NCBI RefSeq assembly: GCF_963583255.1
Contig: NC_084813.1
Span: 22,686,002-22,750,001, forward strand
Direction of reading: 5' to 3'
Source of the DNA: Pyrus communis
Taxonomy: Eukaryota; Streptophyta; Magnoliopsida; Rosales; Rosaceae
DNA: 64,000 nt
The notes beneath the pieces were generated by a model. That model did not search any database and had not been told where the DNA came from. It saw only the letters and a list, made by a program, of their open reading frames with translations. The translations under genes were made by a program, and so were the position numbers. Of this stretch, positions 12,103 to 23,821 are shown piece by piece (within the stretch, counting starts at the first letter, position 1; each line of letters starts with the position of its first letter).

Positions 12103-12484
12103 AATGGCTTTTTAGACAACATGATCCATGAGATCGGCATAACTCCTCAATTTGGTCCCTGAGATTTAAAATCGATAGAAGTGGTCCCTATGTTTGTCCA
12201 CCATCAATCATTTTGGTTATTCTGTGAAAAATCTCTATTAAATAAGACCAAAATGACAAAATACCCTCAAATTTTGTCAAATCATTTTGGCTCATTATTT
12301 ATTAAATGGAGGGTATTTTTGTCAATTTAGTCCTTAATTATTTAACAGAGATTTTTCACGGAAGGTCCAAAATGATTGATGGTGGACAAACTCATTGATC
12401 ACTTCTATTGATTTCAAATCTGAAGGACCAGAATGAGAAGTTATGTCAAGTTTAGAAACTATTTTGGCTAAAATGTCATTAAAA
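12103..12484. mobile_element. Foldback MITE, same family as the intron 7 copy
   Basis: Inverted arms: left GGCTTTTTAGACAACATG and TTTGTCCACCATCAATCATT; right AATGATTGATGGTGGACAAA and ATTTTGGCTAAAATGTC. It is about 380 bp and noncoding. It shares arm sequences with the element at 3452-3764, which shows a dispersed family in this genome. Confidence 0.7.
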
Positions 12485-12794
12485 ATAGATATCAATTTTA
12501 TAGCTTTCTTAACACACATGAGACAGGTTAGAGAAGAAAAGCTCCTAATTGTTAACCTATACCCAAAAGTCAAACAGCACACTAGATCAACATTTAGCAA
12601 TTCAGTTTTATACCATTAAAGGAAAATTAGTAGACTAAGATTGAACTTCTTCTTTTAAAATTATCCAGTCAGATCAACATCACCAGCAGTTGAATTTCAT
12701 ACGCGAAAAATATATGACGAAGATAAAGAGTATCTTCATGGGAAAGAGGAGTGAAACACAAGCATCTTCAACTTAAATTTAGATGTGTATACAC

Positions 12795-12960
12795 ATGGAT
12801 TTAGTCAAATTGGTTAGAGCAATGTGCTTACTCTTCGTATTCAAGTTCGAATTCTCATCTAAAAACTTTAGATGACTTTAATTTAATTATTTAATCGGTA
12901 ACAAAATAAAAATAAAAACTTGAATTTTACTTTCTTTTTTTTTTTAACAAAAAAGGATTA
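12795..12960 (+). mobile_element. tRNA-derived SINE-like element
   Basis: An A-box-like AAATTGGTTAGAGCAATG is followed about 30 bp later by a B-box-like AAGTTCGAATTCTC, then an AT-rich body and an A-rich tail. This order is typical of plant tRNA-derived SINEs. It is not a functional tRNA because no acceptor stem forms. Confidence 0.55.
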
Positions 12961-15900
12961 AAAGATTTTTCTATCCATTTCACTCTTTTAATCTCAAGTG
13001 GCTTGTCGCGTTCGCCGTTGAATCCGATGTCCCACACTTCTTCGTAATCCTTATGCGTAATTTAATGTATATTATCCTATCACTTGTCAAAAAAAGAAAA
13101 AAAAAAAACCCTTTTAATCTTTTGTCTCAAACTTAAATGATTGATTGCTTTTGTTTTTCTTTTCCGAAAAGATTTTATTTAACTTTATAAAAAGCAGAAA
13201 ATATAAGATACGAACTGATGATAATTTGTGACGCCTATCTAGCACCAGGGTGCTCATCTAGTATGGCAGCTTCCAGGCCACACCCACACCGTTAAAGGGA
13301 AATGGGAAGAGTCTTCTTTTACATTTTTCTTGAAGGGCTTTATAACTAGTGAACTATTTATATGGGATTTCATTTTAATTAGCCCACATATACAATTGCA
13401 TGCTTATTTATCTGAAATGTTGATTATTTTGATTTATGATTTTTGTTTGTTTACTAAAACATACGAAATAAAAAATTATGCAATTAGGTTTCATATTATA
13501 ATTTGTAATTCAATACCTGAAGAAACAAGATGCATTAGAAGGTAGTTGATCTCATACTCATTTATTTTCTCCTACGTTATTAACTTTCTTGTTCATGACT
13601 TCCCTTATCCATAATAACCACATAGGAAAAATACTATTAGTAGCTGCAATAAAGCCACGTTCAATTATATCGGCATATATATTTTTTATTTCTTTACTAG
13701 ATTTATGCACAATAAATCTAGAAAATAAATATGTACATCCAAGGATGGAATCTTAGGTCGAGCTCTTTGAGCACTGCATATATTCAATCACCTAAATATC
13801 AATAACTATAAAATGTTGTTCATATTATTAACAATACATTTATTTTAATTACATAATTATCAATATCGGGTTGATAGGTTTGTTTAAGAAAATTTGCGTA
13901 AAAAAAAAAAACAATTTTTGATGTAACATCATCGTATTAGACACAATGTCCCAAGTTTTTCTAATTATAACATAAGCGTCAAAATCCTTTTTTTTTTTTA
14001 ATGTTGAAAACTGCGGATTAGTTGTTAGTCAAACTTAATCAATTGAAAAGGGAATTATGAGGTAACTGTAGAACGTGGGTGCTGCCCCAACTATATTTGG
14101 GAAAGTAGTTTGGTAACTATATATTTTTTTTAGTTAAATTATAAAACAACTATATTTGGGAAAGTAGTTTGGTGACTATATATTTGCCAAGACAAAAAGG
14201 AGGGATCATTATATCTCTTTTCTAATTGTTACCTGCTGCTGCTGGGTTAGTCTCTCTTGTCAAATTAATTAAAAGAAGTTTTAACGAAACACTTTTGGCA
14301 TTGTTCACTTTTCGTTAGTGAGATGGCTTCTTGTGTTTGTATTTGCCTTTTGGTCTTTTGAAAAAAGAACTTTCATGCACTCTTCGGATTTGGTCTCTTC
14401 TTTCGTTTGGGAAGTCATGCGCCACAATAATGTTTCGAACCCATATGTAGAAATGAATACTTGTGTCTCGTGTGTTCCCTCATCGGAAAGATCTCCTAGA
14501 ATTGAATTTTTTTTTTTTTTTGAGTAATTAATTTGTTTACTTTTATGTTCCCTTTTGTGGTGGTTTGTGGCCGCAGTTGGCCACTAACTTCTTCATGCAT
14601 CATGTTGACCTTGTTCATTAATTTTATATTGGGTTAACCTCACTTTACACCACAAAGTTTGAGGATCATTTGTAAAATGAGCCACGAGTTTTAATTTTCG
14701 CATATTACATTACATGATTTCTGAATTGCATCAATTTAACGTTTTCTTTAATTTTACCGTCTAATTAGACATTATGTCCTCACGTAGCATAGACTGGACC
14801 CACATTTGAATCATATGTTGACCGTCAATTTCTTAAAATTATTAAAAGAGTGAAGTACTAAACAATGAAATTGCAGTCAACGTTGCTTTAAATGTCAACA
14901 TAATCTATGTCACGCAGCACTAAATGTTTAACTAGACGGTGAAACCCTGAAACTGATGAAGAGGTTAAATTAGTGCAATTCAAAAATTACGTGGTATAAC
15001 ATGTAGCTAAGTTAATTCTTTTTTTATTTTTTATTAAAGAGACGAGATATTGACAATTCATATTTTTAAGGAAATATAAAAAAAATACTTTAAAATGATA
15101 GTAAAGCATGATTTTCATTTTGTGGTCTAGGCTTAGGATAAGTAATGAGAGTTTTCGTTGGTTTCAAAACTCAGACGGAATCTAGATTAGGTTCAATATC
15201 TATTTTTTCCGAGTGTTGTTTTCGGTCTCAGTGTCACAAGATGGTTTGAGAGAAAAAAAGAAAATAGGCGTGCGACTGCGGGAGGCTGCCAACAAACATT
15301 GTTTGTGTTTGACTGTGTGTGAAGTTGCGTGTTAATCTGACTTCTTAACCAAATGATTGTGCAACGAGTGGGACGCTGGTTCAGTTAAGTTCTTTTATGT
15401 GCCTCAAGTGAACGAGGACTTAAGGTTCAGTATAGTTTCGTGTATGTTTGCCTAAAAGAGTAAATAAAAGCGAAATAGAAACTAAAACGAGAAACACAAT
15501 GTAATCATTTCATGATGGAGTCAATTACAAAACGTTCACAAAAGTAAAATCTAGGCAGATGAGTCGAGCTACATGACTTGACATGTAAATTGACTGGAAA
15601 TATAAAGAAAGCAGAAAAAATCTAGCAAGATTTAGGCTTTGAAGAGCAAGATAATGCTTGAGGAGTCGAATGATATCACTGGTGTCAGGTTGGATTTAGT
15701 ACAAAGCACCTCAGAGAGAAAATCAAGGTGGTTGAATTTGCACATCAAGAAAATCATACCACAGAGTCGCAGCGCTAACAAGTTTTAGATCTCAGGGATC
15801 ATAGACAGTGTTTGCTTCGAAGGAAGCCTTTGGGATTGTAGCTGAAAAGCTACGAGAGTTTTACTGAAGAGCAATTAAGTTTGTGCTGCAAAGCAGTTGG

Positions 15901-18048
15901 ATTGATTGAAGAATCACTCAATCAATCAAGGTTTTGTTTAAACGTAGAGGTTGAATTTAACGAGCGTATCGAGCTTGAAGGCTTTTGGTTCTATTCATAG
16001 GCAGGGGAGAATGAGCAAACTCGATCATATGGCTGAGCTAGATCAGGGATATATCAGTCATTTAGCGTTGGCAATGACAGTAATTCCTGGTAGGTGACCT
16101 TCAACTATGTGTTGAGACGGTTAACACGATGTAGTCGTGATCTCAGTGTGTCAAATGACGTGTGTGTTTGCATTTTAGGGGGCAAGATATTCCCTAGCCC
16201 TGGATGTCTACGTGGCAAACCCGCCTCAAAGAGAACCATGTTCGAGCCCTCAGACAGGTTAAAGAGAACTGATATGGTCGTCTAAGTCTTGATTTGAGCT
16301 TCGAAGTTTGTGGGCTAAAAGTTCATTTGAGTAAATAAAAATAGATAAACCCCATAGCAAATCTTATTTTTTATTTATAGTCCAAATAGTTTTGTTGGTA
16401 ATTGAGATTTAAATATATATATATAAGTGGATTTAAAGATGACAATATATAATCCCTTTTTTTTTGGCAATATATAATCCTTAAGGCTCATTTTTAGGGT
16501 TGTGAGTTTGTTTTCCCATATATGTGTTTCGTTTATATCTTTTCCCTAATTTTTAACACGTACTCCTTCACTTAATTTTAAATTCAGAATGGTTACTTTG
16601 CATAAAATTTAACTAAAAATAAAAAAACTGAAAAATTAAAGAAAAACAAAAAACCACTGCATAAATTTAACAATAACCTCACCCAATCTAGCATTGCTGC
16701 CACCAACCCCAACCTCCCCACCATGCATTTCGGCCATATAGCTCTTCCTCATCGAGGCAAAGCTTCTTTCCTCTCTTTCTATATCTCTCTCTTCCTCTCT
16801 CTTGCCGGCGAAGTTGTATCGACATTCGTCATCGTCGCGTACATGACCGTCTTTGAGATTTTGGGGGCTCTATGTAAAATTTATAAAAGTGCCCCTCCTT
16901 AAGATAGTCTTAAAAAGTGTAAGACAATGTATTGACACTAAAAACAATCACTTAAATCAAAACAAAATTTAGCACTCGCTGATTGAAAGTTTTAAAAATG
17001 TCATTAATAATAAGTAAAAAAAGCTACAAACATAACGTTCACTAAACAATCAAACAAGAAAACAAACTTCAAAAACTCTAACTTTGAAGTTTCACTTGAA
17101 CATGTAACATTATTATATAATAATATTAAAAAAAATAACGTCTTTTATGGTTTATTATTGGCACTCAAAATTTCTTATTGTTCTCTAAATTTTTATATTT
17201 AGAAAGGAAAAAAATTACGGTTATAAGGAGTGTAAAATGAGATTTTAAAATGCTAACAAAATCAATTTTTGAATATAGAACATTATTTCATAACAAAAAT
17301 AATTTTAAATATAGAATATTATTTCATAAAAATATTAGGTGACAAAAATTTTGAGGGCCTCTTCAAATTTGAGATCCTGTGTGACTGCACCTTCTGCACC
17401 CCCTCAACGTCCCCTCTGGTCCTGTAGCGTTCAATTAAATATCCCCAAATTTCAAACTTCACACATTGTTTGTTGTTTGACGGGATGGATCGATCATCAT
17501 ATGATCTAGTACCGGAATTTCAAGAGAAAGAAAAGAAAGGGAAGAAAGCTTTTGCCGGCTACGAGGAGCACCGTCGGCAACGATAGGTTGTGTGGTTATC
17601 GACTGTTGGTTTTTACCTTTTTAATTAGTTTATAAAAAGTTCAGTATTAAATTTGGTGTTGAATTGATAAAAGGGTCAAAAAATCAAATTGGGGCATACC
17701 CCTGATCCATTTTTAGTGGTCTGGTCCCATTAGTACTAAGACCTTTATTTATTTTTTTAGCTGGACATTCCGGCATCTGCTACCATCCTACTCTTGAACT
17801 TGGAATTGGTATTTACAGCTCTTTCAAAGCACCGTATTCCATACCTTTTAATAATACAACTGACCTCGTACGGCTAGATGCATAAGAGAGGGGACCATTT
17901 GCTACAAAACAATGAAGTCCTCCTAAAATGTCAAATTAGTAGGGTGGAGAACAAGTGCGATAAAAAGGAAGACTTCTCACTTTTTTGGTGGTTGTGCACT
18001 TTATTTATTTTCTATTATTTAGTTAGTGGCATTCGCCTTCAAATTTTT
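12961..18048. other. AT-rich intergenic DNA with short repeats
   Basis: No credible gene. A direct tandem duplication of about 38 bp (ACTATATTTGGGAAAGTAGT) occurs at about 14090 and 14149. A more GC-balanced stretch at about 15120-16290 differs from its neighbours but has no readable protein; it could be a decayed nonautonomous retroelement. About 16840-17400 has GGGGGCTC- and GAGGGCCTC-like ends and may be a degraded DNA element. Confidence 0.4.
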
Positions 18049-18232
18049 AAAAGGATAATATTATGGGGATTAAATTTGTAGATAAAATTTGCAAACTAAA
18101 TGATGTGTCATCAATAGGAGTGAGCATGTTTATCAACGCTTAAGTCATAATTCAATAATCAACTTCTATGTTATTTAGTTTACAAAATTTTGCCTACAAA
18201 TTTATTCTCTCTAGCATTACCCTTTCTAAAAT
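18049..18232. mobile_element. Small MITE (AATGCTAGAGAG-type ends)
   Basis: Inverted ends with TAAATTTGTAGATAAAATTTGC on the left and AAATTTATTCTCTCTAGCATTA on the right. The interior words (ACTAAATGATGTGTCA, AATCATCAACTTC-like) are shared with elements at 47323-47484 and 26789-26932. Noncoding. Confidence 0.6.
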
Positions 18233-18359
18233 GAACTTATGGGATTTGGGTAATGATATTAAATTCCGTTAACGAGTTTTGCATCCTCCGAGCGCTTAAA
18301 GTGCATGATAGGCCTTCAAGAGCGTCCAAAATCTATGAGGTGTTTTGTATGAGCCTTTG

Positions 18360-18800
18360 GTATTGCTACTGTCTTGTAGGCAGAGCTTCGAGCCATAGAT
18401 CATGTTGTCAATATGGCTTCGGAGAAAGGTTGACATTTTTCTTGGACTGAGTACGATTATGCTCTAACAATGCATTTTCTTTCTAATAGATCTTTTCAGG
18501 AGCTTTGGCCTAGCATGATGAGTCCAAGTTACGGCAGCTCCGGATGAAAGGAGAATAGGGGGTATTAAGAAAAGGGATTTCCCGAGGATCTAAAACCCTT
18601 TATCGTTTGATTGGTCTAATTATTAACAATTCTCTCTTCCATGGGGATTTGGCTTTCTCCTATATATATCGTGAAGGTAATCAAGTGACTAATTGTTTAG
18701 TAAACTTTGGCGGTCATGTTGGAATTCATTGATGAGATTCTTGTCTTCCGTGTGATGATGCAGCTTTTGTTCATGATCTTTCAAGAGTTCTGAACTTCTA
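18360..18800 (+). pseudogene. Degenerate LINE-1-type retrotransposon RNase H remnant
   Basis: Broken frames translate to pieces that match the order of the RNase H domain of plant L1 elements: AELRAIDHVVNMASEKG, then a TE-like segment after a stop, then SYIYREGNQVTNCLVNFGG. The last piece corresponds to the conserved HIYREGN..AD.LAN motif. In-frame stops and frameshifts show it is dead. The rest of the element was not found. Low copy integrity makes the limits approximate. Confidence 0.6.
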
Positions 18801-21800
18801 CTTCTTTTAAGAGTTGTTTTTAATGGATTTCTCATCTTCTAAATTTGAGTTTCGTTGTTGGTTTAAGCTGGGATCATCCCTTTCCCCGCGGTAACACTTT
18901 TTTTTTTTTTTTCCCAGAATAACAGAGACATGATCGTTGCTGCCATGCTTTACTTTTAGTACCAGTACCGATCTGTACTTTAAAAGGAGGAAAAAAATAT
19001 CTGCTATCACAAACACATTTCACACTATCGAGTAGCATCTAGCTGCAATACCTACCAAATTACATTCACATGGGACGTGTAGTTACATAGATACATGGCA
19101 ATTTTCACTTTTGAGGGAGAAACTTTCGTGTTGCAAATGCAACGTGCCAATGAACTCTTGCGTATGTGAGGAGTTAGATAGGCAGAAGGGTGCAATGCAC
19201 CCATGGCAGCGTATAGCATGTGTGTCACGGAGCTAGAAATAGAAGTTATGGGGGCCTCCAAGTTATATAAAAGAAATATTGGACAAAAATAATATAATTA
19301 GTGGGAGAAAAAAGTTTCATTTTTTTTGTAATGTAATGAAAATTTTAATAAAAAAAGAGTAATGGAGCCACAAAAAAAAAAAAAAAAATTGAGATATCAT
19401 AAGCACTTAAGTTTTTTTTATAAGTTCTTACATACAAGTTGAACAAAAATTAATAATCATGGTTCAAAATGCAGCTATGAAAATTGTCTTTCAAAATAAA
19501 TTCTTAATGTATTCCATACATGTGTAGTTTCATTGTAAAACAAATCATGCAAAATGGTGAACTAACTAATAAGGAAGGCTAGTTCCTATAAGGCTAATTG
19601 GGAAGAAAAGCACATAAATCGAAGAATGTAGATTATCCAACCAAAACCATTCAAACAGAAGCTATAAGGTGAAGAAACTTTAGAATAGGCGCGGACCTTC
19701 CTAGTCCTCAAGTGGCTTCGCCACCGTGTGTCTCGTGAACTCTGATCATTGAATTTTCTTTCTGCGTGCAGGTAGCTATATATATATCAATGAGTGCAAA
19801 CTCGATCTTCTCGATCAGGAGAAGAAACTAGAGAGGTCCGTTCAGAACTAGTCTATAAATATCAATGTGAAAATAATAATCAAAATAATATCAACTATAC
19901 TCTAATTATTACGTTAATCCTCGTAACATTATAATTTGTAGACCTACTCCTAGCTAGATAGGAGTATAAAGTGTTTTTTATTTTTTTTTTCCTTTTATAA
20001 ATTTTGGTTTATTATATTAACATCTTACGTATTGTTGAATAAACTTCAAATACTTAATACACCCTACATTTGTTTTTTTTAATTAAAAATTATCTTAATA
20101 CACCTCATATACTTCCCTATAATACCCTCATACCCTACATTCTCAAGATACACCTCACATTTTCTTCATATACCCCACATTTTTCAAATCTTATAACACT
20201 CATTTTTAAATGTCTTATGATTTTTTTTTTCGTTTATTTCTAAACGGCTTAGTTGGCTCATTGAACTGTGACTCGAGTTTACTGCTTCACCATCCGAATC
20301 ACGCTCTAACATCTTAGAAATTAAACGTCTTATGATTTTGTTTTTCATTCTACTCTTTTGTTCAGGCAAGGGCTTGCCTATGTAGCCTATTAATTTTTGA
20401 TGATGATTTTGATACATGTGAACTTTTAAGTTGTGCTTGGATGTAGTATCTTACGAAGCAATATTTGGCCTGTGTAATGAAACCAAAAGCTCTTACGAAT
20501 TTGTAGGCATTTTTGATATCAAATATTATGGTTCGCTAACAAATTTTATAGCTATCAGATATATGTGTTCATCCAATTTGTAGTATTCATGCTTCCTAAA
20601 TGCTCTGTACTTTCTATTCTGTTAGATAAACCTAGTTGAAAATAACCATAAAAAAATGGAGGGTGGGAGAAGTTTCGATAATTGAAGAAGATAAATAATA
20701 AAAGTGATTTGTGGTGTATTTAGAAAATTTTTATTTTTTAAAACCTAATAAGGTCAAAATTGTCATTGCATAGTAGGATACATAAATCATTTAGTATTAA
20801 AATTTAATATGGTGTGCATTCAATATTGTGGAGTGCTAATATAAAAAGTCTAAATTTTCTAACAAAACGATTTTTTTCCAAACAAAAGGAGAACGACTAG
20901 GTTATTGGCCATGCCATTTTTTGTTGTTGCTTATTGCCTTCTATTGTTTTTTGTTTTTGTATATATCAAGATTAATATGATTGAATAATATAGTAGTAGT
21001 AGTAGTAATAATAACAACAAACAACAACAACAACAATAATAATAATAATGTATTCGTGTTAAGATCTCTACTTATCAAGATTAATACGATTGATAGAACC
21101 ACTTGGTGACTTGATTGAACTGTGGAGAATCTAGGGCTCTCGTTCCATGCATGCTGAATCAAATCATCGCCAATGCTGATTTTTTCAAGCTTCCTGGTCG
21201 CATCCGTCGAAGATGATGGTTTTTTTTTAGAAGGAAACGATGCGTGTGCATCTGTTGTGCACATGAGTAACCAGTGCTGGGAGGTACTCAAGAAAAAAAA
21301 GATGGGGCTGCTGCAGAGGTATCTCTCCAATAATATGGTAGATGAAGGAATATTGTAGAAAGGGGGCCGCAGAGCTTTCTATTTTCCGGAATTTGGGAGA
21401 TGGTGATGGTGGGAGGTTTGGGGATGCAAATGGCAGCGGCAGGGTTGGGAAAGGCAGATGAAGGGTTAGTCAGGTGATAAGAGAGAGGTGACACTGTTAA
21501 GTTGGTTTAAGTGAGTGGACATGTATCACAAAATTAGGCAGGTCACACCTCTTTTGGGTACATAAGATTTGAACTCTTCCATCACATGTAGAATTTTATA
21601 CAAAGAGATAATGCAATTAATAGTGGATAATACTCAAGGATGTCGGAGAAAGTTGCATATTATTATTATGAGTAAATGAAGCTGAGAGACGGGGGGCCAA
21701 AACATCATGTAATGTAATTAAGCTGGATATTTAGTACTAATTAAAGAGCAATATTCTACATATGGTAATGGAATGATTTACTCATGTAAATTAACTAACA

Positions 21801-21960
21801 AAAAGTGAACACGTAGTTGTAGTGATGATGCTAATCAAACATTAGTTAAATGGAGTGGTCCTTCCTTTAGCATTATCCTTATATAAGTATGTATATTTTG
21901 ATTGATTTTTTATGAAAGTGGTCCTTTTTTCCACCTTGTTATTTGATTGGATGTTCTGGT
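18801..21960. other. Intergenic DNA with simple repeats
   Basis: AT-rich spacer. It contains poly-A/T runs (about 18899-18913 and 19372-19388) and a run of trinucleotide repeats (TAG, AAC, AAT types) at about 20994-21050. ORFs here are short and low-complexity. No gene recognised. Confidence 0.5.
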
Positions 21961-22165
21961 TTAGAAGATGCGACTATGATGCTGACGTTCAGGACAAAAT
22001 GGGTGGATAAAGACATATGAAGACTTTAAAGAGACTGCAAAAAAAGATATGGAGTCACTGGAGCTACCAGAAGACTTGAAGCAAAACCGAGCGCAATGAC
22101 GTTCTAAGATTTTTATAGTCGACCTCACCTAATGGGATAAAACTTGATTGTTATTGTTGTAGTAT
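21961..22165 (+). pseudogene. RTE-type LINE 3' end (reverse transcriptase tail) remnant
   Basis: A frame reads KKDMESLELPEDLKQNRAQ, then TGA where the family has tryptophan, then RSKIFIVDLT. This matches the C-terminal tail of plant RTE-clade non-LTR retrotransposons (K.DL..L.L.EDL..NRAQWR..I...DP). The DNA ends GGGATAAAACTTGATTGTTATTGTTG, the typical 3' terminus of these elements. Only the extreme 3' end remains, as expected from 5'-truncated insertion. Confidence 0.7.
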
Positions 22166-23821
22166 TTGATTGGAAAAAAAAAGGGAAAAATTACGATAAT
22201 TGTAAGCAAAACTAAAGTTCCCAATGAATCAAACGTTGTTAATCAAACCTCGTAAAGATGTATCTCTAATCTCTGTGACCTAGCACATGCATATACGGGA
22301 CCATATCTCATATTGCTTTGGAATATGCACCTATTTATGGGGTTTATGTATCAATGTATAGGGTGGTAGATTCAATGAAGGATCCTCAAGTAACATTACT
22401 TGAGACCACTCTTAAGAGTTCACTCCGTCTGCTATTTCCGTCATTCAAAGTATTTAGCTTTTGGTCTTCCTTCAAAAATTACCAATGTAGTAAAATATCA
22501 TTTAAATATGAAGCCATTTAACCGCTAATTAAACGGTTGTCATTTGGATGGTCTGTATGATCGCCTATATAAAAGAGTTGATCAACAAAGAAATCCGTAT
22601 TGTGTGTCTGAATAATATTGCCCTTTCTTAAAATATTATGTTTGTCTCAATGAAAAAAAAAATTGTGTTCCTCGAATTCTTTGTAAACAAAAGATTAAAA
22701 AACAAACTATTCAATTCATTGAAATAAATTTGGGAGCAAGCCCCACGTTACCTCTCTCTCAAATAAGGTGATTTAAGGAATTTTTCAATAGAGCTCCATG
22801 ATCTCTTAGTCCTCTAATATATCCACATACTTTTTTTTTTTTTTTAATAAACGATATTATCTACCTACTTCTTTAAAAAAAATAATTTAAAAAAAAAATT
22901 TATTCATACCTATCTATTAATAAAAAAATTTGTTGATTAAAAAAGTGTAAAAAGACAATTTAGCTATATATTCACAATTCAATAAAATAATAGAAAAGAA
23001 AAACCATGGGCTTAAAGTGATTTCATACAAAAAGACATCTCACCCACTTCTATCCATACCCCCATCTCTCTCTCTCTCAATAAAACCAAATCAACCCACA
23101 TTGGCTCCCATAAATTTTAATTTTTTTTTTTAAATTGGGCTCAAGTTGTAACCAAATTACATCGGCTTATAGTAATGAAAACGTTGTAAACCCAAGGATA
23201 GCACAAACATATAGGCCCAACTTTTGTTTTTCAAAAACTGACTGGTCTTAACATAATTCAGAGACCTTTGATTCAACTAAGGTCCAACAAAAGCAAACGA
23301 CAAACTAAGACTTTTCTAAGATTTTTCTCGTGTCTCAATTTCGAATCCTCCTACAAGGTCTACCATCTTTATGTACAATATTTAATGTGCATGAGAATAA
23401 TAATATATATATATATATATGAGTTAGGATTCGAAGAAACATACTTTGACACTTTTGTATGACCCACTTCATAGTGTATTTCAAAGATCCGAACTGTTAA
23501 TGTCAAAATATGTCACAAGCGTATCCCCCAATCCTACCATATATAACCATAGTCTTCTTTTGAAAAAGAGGAAAACATTTTATAACCATAGTCTCAAAGC
23601 AAGAAATGAGTTCTCAATATTGTGAATTTCTGCTAAGCCCTCTGTAACTAACGTTAAAAGGACTTTAGGCCTTTGAAAGGTCCCCTTGAAATTCAGTCAC
23701 TGCTGAATTTATGTGAAAATAAGTTACATGCATATTATATATTGCCAGGAAAAAAAGCATAAACTTGGGCACGCATTCTTATGAGTGATTAGAGGCACTG
23801 ATCAGATTCATCAGCACAATC
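22166..23821. other. Intergenic DNA downstream of the SEP-like gene
   Basis: AT-rich, with T- and A-runs around 22830-22900, a CT run near 23065 and an (AT)n run near 23402-23420. It would contain the 3' UTR of the SEP-like gene at its right end. Nothing else recognised. Confidence 0.5.

Noticed and set aside
12795..12900. Possible tRNA gene
   Set aside because: A- and B-box-like words are present but no acceptor or anticodon stem forms; better read as a SINE.
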